Notes under the pieces: generated by a model
Seen by the model: the letters and a program-made list of their open reading frames with translations, nothing else
Told to the model about the DNA's origin: nothing
The model's database searches: none
NCBI RefSeq assembly: GCF_036173065.1
Contig: NZ_CP108041.1
Span: 2,979,001-3,043,000, forward strand
DNA from: Rhodococcus sp. NBC_00297
GTDB lineage: Bacteria; Actinomycetota; Actinomycetes; Mycobacteriales; Mycobacteriaceae
Direction: 5' to 3'
Length of the DNA: 64,000 nt
Part shown: positions 35,422 to 45,702 of the stretch, piece after piece
Layout of the letters: the number at the start of each line of letters is the position of its first letter
Position numbering within the stretch: the stretch's first letter is position 1
Made by a program: the position numbers and the translations under genes

Positions 35422-36981
35422 CGAGGTCTTCGTGGCCAGCACCCAGTAGAGGGCGAAGCCGATGCCGCAGCCGATGAACCAGCTGTACTGCGCCGCGGTG
35501 TGCATTCCGGTGAGGGTGCCGCCCGTGAGCACGGGGAACATCGCGAAGACGGCACCGACGGCGGTGGCGATCAGTGCGGCCGGGTTGTAGCCCTTGGCGT
35601 AGTGGTACGTGCCGCTCTCGTCCATGGTGAACAGGTCGTCGACGATGACCTTCTGCTTGCGGATGAGGTAGTAGTCCGCGATGAGGATGCCGAACAGCGG
35701 TCCGATGAACGCTCCCAGGGTCTCGAGCGTGTAGTGGATGACGTCGGGATTGTTGTAGAGGTTCCACGGCGTTATGAGCACGGAGCCGACGGCGGCGATC
35801 ATGCCGCCGGCGCGCCAGCTGATCTTCTGCGGGCTGACGTTGGAGAAGTCGAAGGCCGGCGAGATGAAGTTCGCGACGATGTTGATACCGATCGTGGCGA
35901 TCGTGAAGGTCAACGCGCCCAACACGATCGCGAAGGTGCTGTCGATGCGCGCCACCGTCGTGACGGGGTCGGTGATGAGCTCGCCGAAGACGGGAACGGT
36001 GAGGGACGCGGTGACGACGACGAGGATCGAGAAGAGCAGGAAGTTGACGGGCAGGCCCAGGAAGTTGCCGCGCTTCACGGCGGCGTAGCTCTTTCCGTAG
36101 CGCGAGAAGTCGCCGAAGTTGAGCATCGGACCCGAGAAGTAGGAGACGACGAGCGCGATCGCGCCGAGCATGACGGGCACCGCGGCGAAACCCGTGTAGG
36201 TGACGTCGCCGAGGTTCAGGTCGATGGCGCTCCAGCCGGCTTCGTGAATCAGGTAGCCGCACAACAGGAACATGACGACGTAGACGGCCGGGCCGCAGAA
36301 GTCGATGAACTTGCGGATGGACTCCATGCCGCGCCAGAAGACCGCCGCCTGCAGGACCCACAGGAGCATGAAGCTGCCCCACCCCAGAGTGGACAGTCCC
36401 GCGAAGCCGTGGAGGTCTCGGTCCGCCCACGGACCGAGCGCCGGGAACAGCTTGATCAACACGATGTCGAGCGCGGCGGAGGCCAGGAAGGTCTGGATCC
36501 CGTACCACGCCACCGCGATCAGTCCTCGGATGATGGCGGGAACGTTGGCCCCGAGGACGCCGAAGACCGATCGACAGATCACCGGGTACGGGACACCTGC
36601 GACCTGACTGGGCTTGGCCACCAGGTTGCAGAAGACGTAGACGATCGAGATGCCGACGAGGAGACAGACGAGCACCTGCCAACTGGCCAGTCCCAGCGCG
36701 AAAAGGCTGCCCGCGGTGACGTATCCGCCCACGGAGTGCACGTCGGACATCCAGAACGCGAAGATGTTGTAGGACGACCAGGTCTGCTTCCGCAGCGGGG
36801 CGAGGTCCTCGTTGGTGAGCCTCGGGTCGTACCCCTCCTTGATCACTCCACCCCCCACCGGATGTCCCTCTGCTGTCGACCCGCCTCCGGCGTACCCGTG
36901 TGCCTCGATCAGATCGTTCACACCGGAGCGGGACCCGGGAGGCGGGTCGAACGGGCCGGTGTGCGGAATGGTGTCGGTCAT
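35395..36981 (-). CDS. NCS1 family nucleobase:cation symporter
   Basis: 528 residues, 12 membrane helices after a 60-residue cytosolic N-terminus. NEDLAPLRKQTWSSYNIFAFWMSDVH and GVPYPVICRSVFGVLGANVPAIIRGLIAVAWYG match the NCS1 family (uracil, allantoin, hydantoin, cytosine). GPLFGILIADYYLIRKQ near residue 425 is also typical. The adjacent FCD-type GntR regulator suggests inducible uptake in purine or pyrimidine breakdown, but no catabolic genes are next to it. Confidence 0.92.
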   Translation of the reverse strand: MTDTIPHTGPFDPPPGSRSGVNDLIEAHGYAGGGSTAEGHPVGGGVIKEGYDPRLTNEDLAPLRKQTWSSYNIFAFWMSDVHSVGGYVTAGSLFALGLASWQVLVCLLVGISIVYVFCNLVAKPSQVAGVPYPVICRSVFGVLGANVPAIIRGLIAVAWYGIQTFLASAALDIVLIKLFPALGPWADRDLHGFAGLSTLGWGSFMLLWVLQAAVFWRGMESIRKFIDFCGPAVYVVMFLLCGYLIHEAGWSAIDLNLGDVTYTGFAAVPVMLGAIALVVSYFSGPMLNFGDFSRYGKSYAAVKRGNFLGLPVNFLLFSILVVVTASLTVPVFGELITDPVTTVARIDSTFAIVLGALTFTIATIGINIVANFISPAFDFSNVSPQKISWRAGGMIAAVGSVLITPWNLYNNPDVIHYTLETLGAFIGPLFGILIADYYLIRKQKVIVDDLFTMDESGTYHYAKGYNPAALIATAVGAVFAMFPVLTGGTLTGMHTAAQYSWFIGCGIGFALYWVLATKTSLRVRNVPA

Positions 36982-37114
36982 CGTGTCTCCGTCGCTGGTG
37001 CGGACCGTGGTCGGTGCTGCGGAGAAGTCTGAGCCCGTTGTATTTCCGTGTCGTGACGAAACCGATATATCTCTTTACCGGCAGGTTTCCGGGTCCGGTC
37101 TGTCCGGTTCCGGC
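36982..37114 (-). promoter_or_regulatory. Putative promoter region of the NCS1 gene
   Basis: An AT-richer stretch around 37060-37085 (minus strand contains GATATATC) stands out from the GC-rich surroundings and lies about 80-100 bp upstream of the NCS1 start, between the gene and its GntR regulator. GAAACC and GGTTTC half-sites flank it with 20 bases between. A precise promoter is not assigned. Confidence 0.4.
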
Positions 37115-37816
37115 TCAGGAGAGCAGGCCGGAACCCGCCGGAAGCGTCGCGATGACGTCGTTCAGCCGCTCGTTGTGGTGCCCTGCCGCCGCCAGGAGTG
37201 CCGCCGAGTCGCGGTCGACGAACGCGCGGACCATGACGCTGTGATCGTCGTTCAACGCCGCGCGGTCCGCACCCTTCACGTGCACCATCGGTTGGACCGG
37301 CTCCGTGACGTTCCACGCGACGTCGAGCATGTGGAGCAGGCGGTACATCCGGGACGGCGCGGTGAGGGCGACGTGGAACTCGCGGCTCAACCGGTGGTAG
37401 CGCTGGGGATCGTCGTCCGCGATCGAGGATCGGAGGTCTCGCTCGATCTGTTCGGCACGACGCCGTTCCCCGTCGGTGGCGGCCTCGGCCGCCACCGCGA
37501 GGGCGGCGTTCTCGAGCACCTCCCGAACGATGTACATCTCGCGCAGTTCCTGAGACGTCAACTGCGCGACCGTGTATCCGAGGTTGGGTCGATGCGACAC
37601 CAGATTCTCGCCGATGAGGGTCTTCAGCGATTCGCGCACCGGGATGCGGCTGACTCCGAACACGTCGGCGACGTCGCCCAGGGGAATGGGCGTTCCCGGC
37701 GGGGCGTCACCCGACAGGATGACCCGGCGGAGTTCGGTGAGGATCTCCTCCTGTGAACCACCCGCGACGTCGCGGGACAGTTTCGCGAGCAGGGCCGAGC
37801 GGCGACGCGGCGGCAT
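37115..37816 (-). CDS. GntR family regulator, FCD subfamily
   Basis: 233 residues. The winged helix is at residues 20-85 (SQEEILTELRRVILSGDAPP; GDVADVFGVSRIPVRESLKTL). The FCD effector domain follows, with EVLENAALAVAAEAA, the metal-ligand type DDDPQRYHRLSREFHVAL and a C-terminal DHSVMVRAFVDRDSAALLAAAGHHNERL. It probably controls the downstream NCS1 transporter, on the same strand 133 bp away. Confidence 0.92.
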   Translation of the reverse strand: MPPRRRSALLAKLSRDVAGGSQEEILTELRRVILSGDAPPGTPIPLGDVADVFGVSRIPVRESLKTLIGENLVSHRPNLGYTVAQLTSQELREMYIVREVLENAALAVAAEAATDGERRRAEQIERDLRSSIADDDPQRYHRLSREFHVALTAPSRMYRLLHMLDVAWNVTEPVQPMVHVKGADRAALNDDHSVMVRAFVDRDSAALLAAAGHHNERLNDVIATLPAGSGLLS

Positions 37817-38217
37817 CGTGACCCCTTCTGCGAACCGGGACGGGACATGGCGACTCTAACCGGGGGAGTCGTCGGACGCTCGCGTGTCGCCGCATCGGTG
37901 CGACGAGAGTTGGTGAACGTTCACGTCGGCGGACGCCGGTCGATCGATCCGCTGCCGGGCAGTCGGCTCGCCTGCCCGAGCTCGCGGCGCGGGCTCCCCG
38001 GTGCACGTCGATCTGCCGTGGACGATCCGGTCGGCGGCCGCTCGATCCGAGCGAACCTCAAGTCTCGCTTGACAGTCGAGACCAGGCACGCCGACCGGTC
38101 GGGGTCACGGCGCGCCGAGCAGCGCCGATGCACGGTGCGCGCGGGGCGGGTGTCCCTCGAACGGACCACAGCGCGATTCCCGCGTCGGCGGGTGTTCGGG
38201 CCGATCCTGCCCGACTT
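37817..38217. other. mftF: 400-bp intergenic region upstream of mftF
   Basis: No ORF with protein-like features was found, and no MftA-like peptide ending in a VDGMCGVY-type tail is encoded on either strand. GTGAACGTTCAC at 37913-37924 is a perfect 12-bp palindrome. TTGACA occurs at 38069-38074 but without a clear -10 element. Confidence 0.5.
37913..37924. promoter_or_regulatory. 12-bp perfect palindrome upstream of mftF
   Basis: GTGAACGTTCAC lies 97 bp upstream of the GntR start and about 290 bp upstream of mftF, in the divergent region. It could be an operator for the FCD regulator or for a mycofactocin regulator. Support is symmetry and position only. Confidence 0.45.
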
Positions 38218-39660
38218 ATGACAAATACCGAGAGAGGCCCTTACGATGACCCGATGCGCGACGGTCGTCTTCCCGATGGATTCGGAGTGCGTATCGATCC
38301 TCGAGTGCGGACTCTCTCGAACGGTCGAGTTCTCCTCGGCGGATCGCCCACCAGGATGGTGATGCTGGCACCCGCCGCGGCCGCGATGATCGGCGACGGA
38401 TTCCTGCGGGTGTCCGATCCCGACTCCGCCACGGTGGCGCGTCGACTGCTCGACTCCGGTGTCGCGAACCCCCGGCCGATGAGCACTCCGTCCGCCGCGG
38501 ACGTGACGGTCGTGATCCCGGTCCGCGACAACCACGAGGGACTGCTGCGGCTGATGCGCGCGCTGCGTGGACTCCGCGTGATCGTCGTGGACGACGGGTC
38601 CCGCGTTCCCGTCCGGCACGCCGAGATCGCCGTGGACGAACTGTGTGCCTCGGTCGCGGTGGTGCGGCACGACGCCCCGCGGGGACCGTCCGCGGCGCGC
38701 AACGCCGGCCTTGCCGCGGCCACGACCGACTTCGTCGCGTTCCTCGACTCCGACGTGGTGCCGCGCAAGGGCTGGCTCGAAGTCGTCCTCAGTCATTTCT
38801 CCGACCCCTCCGTCGGGCTGGTCGCTCCGCGCATCGTGGCGCTCGAGCCGGAGGGCAGTGCGCTCGCCCGCTACGAGCGCGCACGGTCCTCCCTCGATCT
38901 CGGTCGCCGGGAGGCCCCGGTGTTCGCGGGTGGCCCGGTGTCGTACGTCCCCAGTGCGGCGGTCGTCGCCCGGCGACGGGCCGTGCTCGACTGCGGAGGC
39001 TTCGACGAGGCGATGCACGTGGCCGAGGACGTCGATCTGTGCTGGCGACTGCAGGACGCGGGATGGCGCCTGCGGTACGAGCCGGTGGCCCGCGTCGCCC
39101 ACGATCACCGCGTCACTCTGCGAAAGTGGTTCGGCCGCAAGCTGTTCTACGGTACCGGTGCCACCGAGCTGGCCTCCCGCCACCACGGGAAGGTGCCGCC
39201 CGTGGCCATGGCGCGGTCGACCCTGCTCGCACTGCTGCTGGCCGCCTCGGGGACGCGTGCGGGCATGGTCGGTGCGCTGGTCACGCTGATCACCACGGTG
39301 GTCCGCCTACGGCGCCTGTTCGTCGATCTGGATCACCCCACTCGCCTCGCCGCGGTGTTCGCGGCACGCGGAACCGTCGGGGGCGCTTGGCAGTTGGCCT
39401 CCGCGGCGGTGCGGCACTACTGGCCGGTCACGCTGGTGGCCGTGCTGTTCTCCCGGCGCATCCGACGTCTGGCGCTGGCCATCGCGGTGGCGGAGGGTGT
39501 GCGGGACTGGGTCGAGCACCGGGAGCCGGGCGGCCTCGGTCCGGTGCGCTACGCGGCGTACAAGCGCATCGACGACGTCGCCTACGGCACCGGACTCTGG
39601 GTGGGTGCCGTGTCGCACCGCGACCCCCGTGCTCTGGTGCCGCGTCTCGGCAACCAGTAG
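38218..39660 (+). CDS. mftF: Mycofactocin glycosyltransferase MftF
   Basis: 480 residues. The N-terminal [30 protein letters not shown] segment is the distinctive start of MftF. The GT2 domain has [26 protein letters not shown] and [14 protein letters not shown]-terminal hydrophobic helices follow. MftF adds beta-1,4-glucose units to the redox cofactor mycofactocin. The start is uncertain: ATG 38218 lacks a clear ribosome site, while ATG 38254 (MRDGRLPDG) follows AGAGAGG at longer distance. No mftA-E genes flank it within this window. Confidence 0.88.
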   Translation: MTNTERGPYDDPMRDGRLPDGFGVRIDPRVRTLSNGRVLLGGSPTRMVMLAPAAAAMIGDGFLRVSDPDSATVARRLLDSGVANPRPMSTPSAADVTVVIPVRDNHEGLLRLMRALRGLRVIVVDDGSRVPVRHAEIAVDELCASVAVVRHDAPRGPSAARNAGLAAATTDFVAFLDSDVVPRKGWLEVVLSHFSDPSVGLVAPRIVALEPEGSALARYERARSSLDLGRREAPVFAGGPVSYVPSAAVVARRRAVLDCGGFDEAMHVAEDVDLCWRLQDAGWRLRYEPVARVAHDHRVTLRKWFGRKLFYGTGATELASRHHGKVPPVAMARSTLLALLLAASGTRAGMVGALVTLITTVVRLRRLFVDLDHPTRLAAVFAARGTVGGAWQLASAAVRHYWPVTLVAVLFSRRIRRLALAIAVAEGVRDWVEHREPGGLGPVRYAAYKRIDDVAYGTGLWVGAVSHRDPRALVPRLGNQ

Positions 39661-39754
39661 TCCCTGCCACCCGCTCTGTGAGCTGGGTTACAGTGGAGGC
39701 CGGTCGAGTGTGCCGACCTGCCGGGCGAGGCTGTTGACGGAAGCGGGGTCTGTG

Positions 39755-41041
39755 GTGACGGTCAATCCGTGGGTCGCGATGAGGCCCGGGGACGACGCCG
39801 CCACGCTCGCGCGCTCCGTCTCCCGCGCTCACGAGACCTTCGTCGGGCCGGGCCTGTCGACCGTGGGACTCGCCCGTCCCGTCGATCCCCAGTCGCCCGT
39901 GCGGTCCGTCGTTCTCGACTCCTGGCTGCGCAGCCGCGACATGGGCGTCGACCCCGATCGTGGTGCGGACGATCTCCTCGACGACGTCACGCTCGCGCAG
40001 TACCGCGCCGATCACCCGATGTCCGTCATCCGACCCGTGGTGCGCAAGCTCCTCGTCGAGGACGCCGCCGACACCGGCCTTCTCGTGGCCATCACCGACG
40101 CGTCGGGCCGGCTGCTGTGGGTCGAGGGCGACACCGCGGCGAAGGATCGCGCGAACGCCATGAACTTCACCGAGGGCGCCGACTGGAGCGAGGGGCGGAT
40201 GGGCACCAACGCCCCCGGCACCGCGTTGGCCATCGATCACTGCGTGCAGATCTTCGCGGCCGAGCACTTCTCGCGGCCCGTGCACGAGTGGAGTTGCAGT
40301 GCGGCTCCCGTCCATCACCCCGTCACCGGCCGCATCCTGGGGGCCATCGACATCACGGGCGGTCCGCGCGTCGCGGTTCCCGAGGTGCTCTCGTTGGTCC
40401 GCGCGACGGTGGCGGCGGCCGAGTCCGAACTGCGATTGCATCTGCTCGAGTCCCCGCGTCCCGATCTCGACACCGGAGTCCGGCTGGAGGTGCTCGGAGC
40501 CGGGCGCCCGTCGTTGGTCCGCGGCGGTGAACGCGTCGCCCTGTCCGGACGGCACGCCGAGATGCTGCTGCTGTTGCGGGCACATCCCGAGGGGCTGAGC
40601 TCCGACCATCTCGCCGCGCTGCTCGACGAGAACGAGCTGGACTCGGTCACCGTCCGAGCCGAGATGTCGCGCCTGCGCAAGGTTTTCGGTGCCGATGGCG
40701 TGGCCTCGCGGCCCTATCGACTGGTGGCGGAACTGTCGTCGGACGTCGAGGACGTGCGGGCGGCTCTCGACCGCGGGGACGTCGACGCGGCGCTGCGGCT
40801 CTACTCCGGCGTGGTGCTCCCGTCGTCGTACGCCCCGGGTATCGCGGAGATCCGCGAGGAGTTGCGAGTGCGCGTCCAGGCGGCGCTGCTGCGGTCCGGT
40901 GACCCGGTGCTGCTGGCGCGGTGGACGGCGTCGGTGCACGGCCGCGAGGACGCCGCCGCGTGGTCGGCCTACCTCGCCACGCTCAGCCCGTCCTCGGCGC
41001 TGTACGGGCAGGTCCAGGCTCGCCTCGCCCTGCTGGGCTGA
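39755..41041 (+). CDS. GAF domain transcriptional activator (AcoR-like N-terminus, winged-helix C-terminus)
   Basis: 428 residues from GTG 39755 (GTG 39752 possible). Residues 45-235 form the AcoR-type sensor: SVVLDSWLRSRDMGVDPD, then a GAF domain with FTEGADWSEGRMGTNAPGTALA and HEWSCSAAPVHHPVTGRILGAIDI. There is no sigma-54 ATPase domain. The C-terminal part (LSGRHAEMLLLLRAHPEGLS; VRAEMSRLRKVFG) looks like an OmpR/SARP-like winged helix. It most likely activates the adjacent aldehyde dehydrogenase operon in response to acetaldehyde or alcohol. Confidence 0.82.
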   Translation: MTVNPWVAMRPGDDAATLARSVSRAHETFVGPGLSTVGLARPVDPQSPVRSVVLDSWLRSRDMGVDPDRGADDLLDDVTLAQYRADHPMSVIRPVVRKLLVEDAADTGLLVAITDASGRLLWVEGDTAAKDRANAMNFTEGADWSEGRMGTNAPGTALAIDHCVQIFAAEHFSRPVHEWSCSAAPVHHPVTGRILGAIDITGGPRVAVPEVLSLVRATVAAAESELRLHLLESPRPDLDTGVRLEVLGAGRPSLVRGGERVALSGRHAEMLLLLRAHPEGLSSDHLAALLDENELDSVTVRAEMSRLRKVFGADGVASRPYRLVAELSSDVEDVRAALDRGDVDAALRLYSGVVLPSSYAPGIAEIREELRVRVQAALLRSGDPVLLARWTASVHGREDAAAWSAYLATLSPSSALYGQVQARLALLG

Positions 41042-41145
41042 CCGAGTCGGCTCTGCAACGGTCATGCAACCGTCGTCATTCTAGTGTCCTGCATCACAGC
41101 CCCCGATGACCGTGGGGGTGGATCACCGATGAAGGAGCATGTTCG

Positions 41146-42668
<1,523 letters not shown>

Positions 42669-42669
<1 letters not shown>

Positions 42670-43220
42670 TGCAGCCGAACCACGGGTCGGCACCGCCTCC
42701 GAGGCTCAAAGCAACCGCCGGGGCGATGGAGCTTCTCCGTCGCCTCGGCGGGCTCCACGGCGCGCTGATGATGCATCAGAGCGGCGGATGCTGCGACGGG
42801 TCGTCGCCGATGTGTTACCCCGCAGGCGAATTCATCGTCGGGGACCGCGACGTCCTGCTCGGGCTCCTCGACCTGCGCGCGGAGGTCGGCACCGTCGCGG
42901 ACGACCTGCCGAGCGACGGCGACGCCGTTCCGGTGTGGATCTCCGGGTCGCAGTTCCAGGCGTGGAAGCACACCCAGATGGTGCTCGACGTGGTGCCGGG
43001 CCGGGGCAGCGGCTTCTCCCTCGAGACGCCGGAGGGGTTGCGGTTCCTCAGTCGTGGGCGGGCCTACACCCCCGAGGAGAACGCGGAACTCGAGTCGCAG
43101 GACCCCATCACCGGCGCGCAGTGGGAGGAGGGCGCTCGCCCGCCCGTCCCCACCGAGTCCATCGTCGTCGCCGAGGCCGTCGACGCCTGCCCGGTGCCGG
43201 GGATGGCGATACAGGGTTGA
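42669..43220 (+). CDS. DUF779 family protein
   Basis: 183 residues. MMHQSGGCCDGSSPMCYPAGEF near residues 36-57 is the cysteine-rich signature of DUF779, and the middle (VPVWISGSQFQAWKHTQMVLDVVPGRGSGFSLE) is also diagnostic. The family is nearly always encoded with ExaC-type aldehyde dehydrogenases; function unknown, possibly metal binding through the three cysteines. It begins one base inside the exaC stop (TGATG). Confidence 0.93.
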
Positions 43221-43264
43221 GTCGGGTGCGCTGAGCCGCGGTCACCGCGGTTCAGCGCACCGTC
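43221..43264. repeat. 44-bp direct repeat A, itself a palindrome, at the 3' end of the DUF559 gene
   Basis: Core GTGCGCTGAGCCGCGGT and its near-complement form a 35-bp imperfect palindrome (43226-43260). 39 of 44 positions match repeat B, exactly 920 bp away in the same orientation. It supplies the last codons and stop of the DUF559 gene and could also act as a hairpin terminator for exaC-DUF779. Confidence 0.85.
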
Positions 43265-44105
43265 GGAGCGCCGCTCGGACTTCGGCGATCACCTCGTCGG
43301 GTCTCTGCGTGAGGTCGCGCCAGGTGTACCGCAGCACCGTCCACTCCTGGACGACGACGTTCTGCCGAGTTCGGTCTCGGTGAAAGGCGGTGGGGTCCGA
43401 ATGGAAGGCCCATCCGTCGACTTCGATGCAGACGCGTTCGTCGAGGAACACGAAGTCCAGCACGTAGTCGCGCCACGGAAAGTTGACCAGGAACCCTGTG
43501 ATGCGTCCGGTGCGCATCACGATGACGAAGAGGCGCTCGGCCTCCGACCGAGTTCCTCCTTCCGCTGCCACGAGAAGCTTCTCGGCCGCGGGGGCGCCCC
43601 GTCGCCGAGGGTTCCGATCGTGTGCGCGCCGGAGCACCGCCGGCGACATCCGCCCGCGCAAGGCGACGTCGACGATGCCCATCCCCAACTCCTCGGACGC
43701 TTCGAGAACCGTGAGACCCGAGGCCGTGACTCGGATTCCGCGCATCGCCACCACATCGGCGGGGTCGAGGTTCCGTCGCCGCACCCGGACACCCGACGGT
43801 GCCCTGCTCCGTCCTCCGCGCGGGACCGTGACATCGACGATGCGTGGTGCAACCGAAACGAGTCCGTGCCAGTACGCGGCACTCACCGATGTCACGACGG
43901 CCCCGTCGCCGGCCCAGTACGCGGCGCACCGCACCCGAGCGGCGTCCGTCCACGGTCTGTCGCAGGCGACGTAGACACCGCGCGTGACCCGGCGCCAATG
44001 GCCCGCTCGGACGCGCCGATCGATCGCGTCCTGGCTCATCCCGGCGTCGTGAGCCTGCGTCGCGGTGATGACACCGTCGTGGAGCGCGAGAAGTCGATCG
44101 ATCAC
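43242..44105 (-). CDS. DUF559 (VSR-like endonuclease fold) protein with AbiEi-like N-terminal winged helix
   Basis: 287 residues. Residues 1-55 resemble the AbiEi antitoxin N-terminal helix-turn-helix (HDGVITATQAHDAGMSQDAIDRRVRAGHWRRVTRGVYV). A middle domain follows (VDVTVPRGGRSRAPSGVRVRRR). The C-terminus is DUF559: TRSEAERLFVIVM, YVLDFVFLDERVCIEVDGWAFH and NVVVQEWTVLRYTWRDL, with the acidic E-D-E pattern of the PD-(D/E)XK fold. Such proteins are common in actinobacteria, and their function is unproven. It sits on the opposite strand, interrupting the two-carbon gene cluster, between direct repeats. Confidence 0.8.
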   Translation of the reverse strand: MIDRLLALHDGVITATQAHDAGMSQDAIDRRVRAGHWRRVTRGVYVACDRPWTDAARVRCAAYWAGDGAVVTSVSAAYWHGLVSVAPRIVDVTVPRGGRSRAPSGVRVRRRNLDPADVVAMRGIRVTASGLTVLEASEELGMGIVDVALRGRMSPAVLRRAHDRNPRRRGAPAAEKLLVAAEGGTRSEAERLFVIVMRTGRITGFLVNFPWRDYVLDFVFLDERVCIEVDGWAFHSDPTAFHRDRTRQNVVVQEWTVLRYTWRDLTQRPDEVIAEVRAALRRCAEPR

Positions 44106-44140
44106 AGGCGTTGGACGGCCGCGTCGGCTCTCCTGGTTCC

Positions 44141-44184
44141 GCCGGGTGCGCGGGGCCGCGGTTACCGCGGGTCAGCGCACCGTC
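44141..44184. repeat. 44-bp direct repeat B upstream of the DUF559 gene
   Basis: Matches repeat A at 39 of 44 positions and keeps its palindromic layout (GGCCGCGGTTACCGCGG centre). It lies 36 bp upstream of the DUF559 start and before the ethanolamine permease promoter. Confidence 0.85.
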
Positions 44185-44271
44185 CAGTGGAAAAACAATC
44201 GCAACGTCCCCGCAACACGGCAGTCCTAGCCTCACCTCACCACCCGCTCACACTCCGAAAGAGGCTCACCC

Positions 44272-45702
44272 ATGGCCGTGAAGGAACCGCGCCCCGTGGC
44301 GTCCGATTCTCAGGCAGAATCGTCCGACTACCTGGCCAAGCGCACGCTCAAGACCGGCAGCGCGGGGTGGGTGCTGCTGGCCGGGCTGGGCGTCAGCTAC
44401 GTCATCTCGGGTGACTATTCGGGATGGAACTTCGGGCTCGAGCAGGGTGGGTTCGGTGGTCTGCTGATCGCGGGCATCCTGATCGCCGGCATGTACCTGG
44501 CGATGGTGCTGGGCATGGCGGAGATGTCGTCTGCGCTCCCGGCAGCGGGCGGCGGATACACGTTCGCCCGGCGCGCGCTCGGACCGTGGGGCGGATTCGC
44601 CACCGGCACAGCCATTCTCATCGAGTATGCCATCGCCCCCGCGGCCATCGCGACCTTCATCGGCGCCTACGTCGAGTCGCTCGGCCTGTTCGGGATCACC
44701 GACGGGTGGTGGGTGTACCTCGCCGTCTACGCCATCTTCATCGGCGTGCACCTCGCCGGTGTCGGTGAAGCGCTGAAGGTCATGTTCGTCATCACCGGCA
44801 TCGCTCTCGTAGGCCTCGTCATCTTCGCTGTCGCCGCGATCTTCCAGTTCGACGCCTCCAACCTCACCGACATTGCCCCGACGGATGCCGCGGGCGCCTC
44901 GAGTTTCCTGCCGATGGGGTACCTGGGGATCTGGGCCGCGGTGCCGTTCGCGATCTGGTTCTTCCTCGCGATCGAGGGCGTGCCGCTCGCGGCCGAGGAA
45001 GCGAAGGATCCGGCGCGCAACGTGCCACGCGGCATCATCGCCGCCATGGCGGTGCTGCTGGTGACCGCCACCGCCATGCTGATCCTCGTGACGGGCGCCG
45101 GCGGAGCCGACGCGATGCAGGCGTCGGGCAACCCGTTGGTGGAGGCGCTCGGCGACAGCGGCGCCGCGACGGTGGTCAACTACATCGGCCTCGCCGGTCT
45201 GATCGCCAGCTTCTTCTCCATCATGTACGCCTACTCCCGGCAGCTGTTCGCGCTGAGCCGCGCCGGCTACCTGCCGAAGTCCATGTCGGTGGTCAACAGC
45301 CGGAAGGCGCCGACGCTGGCACTGATCGTGCCCGGCGTCATCGGCTTCGCCCTGACGTTCACCGGCAAGGGCTCGATGTTGTTGAACATGGCCGTCTTCG
45401 GGGCAGCGCTGAGCTACGTTCTGATGATGGTGAGCCACATCGTGCTGCGTCGCCGCGAGCCCGACATGCCGCGCCCGTACCGCACCCCGGGCGGCACGGT
45501 CACGACCGGATTCGCGCTCGTCATCGCGGCCTTCGCCGTGATCGCGACGTTCCTCGTGGACAGCCAGGCGGCGCTGTGGTGCCTGGTCGTCTTCGCGCTC
45601 TTCATGGTCTACTTCGGCGTCTACAGCCGCCATCACCTGGTGGCCAATTCTCCGGACGAGGAGTTCGCGGCGCTCGCCGCTGCCGAGGACGAACTCGGGT
45701 GA
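44272..45702 (+). CDS. eat: Ethanolamine permease (APC superfamily)
   Basis: 476 residues, 12 membrane helices. GVSYVISGDYSGWNFGLEQGGFGGLLIAG at the first helices and AMEMSSALP-like MAEMSSALPAAGGGYTFARRALGP are typical of the ethanolamine transporter subgroup. Its stop overlaps the GTG of eutB (GTGA), tying uptake to breakdown. Confidence 0.93.
   Translation: MAVKEPRPVASDSQAESSDYLAKRTLKTGSAGWVLLAGLGVSYVISGDYSGWNFGLEQGGFGGLLIAGILIAGMYLAMVLGMAEMSSALPAAGGGYTFARRALGPWGGFATGTAILIEYAIAPAAIATFIGAYVESLGLFGITDGWWVYLAVYAIFIGVHLAGVGEALKVMFVITGIALVGLVIFAVAAIFQFDASNLTDIAPTDAAGASSFLPMGYLGIWAAVPFAIWFFLAIEGVPLAAEEAKDPARNVPRGIIAAMAVLLVTATAMLILVTGAGGADAMQASGNPLVEALGDSGAATVVNYIGLAGLIASFFSIMYAYSRQLFALSRAGYLPKSMSVVNSRKAPTLALIVPGVIGFALTFTGKGSMLLNMAVFGAALSYVLMMVSHIVLRRREPDMPRPYRTPGGTVTTGFALVIAAFAVIATFLVDSQAALWCLVVFALFMVYFGVYSRHHLVANSPDEEFAALAAAEDELG

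Noticed and set aside
37847..38221. 124-codon ORF upstream of mftF, considered as an MftA or MftB candidate
   Set aside because: No conserved MftA C-terminal tail and no MftB-like segments; composition looks like out-of-frame intergenic sequence.
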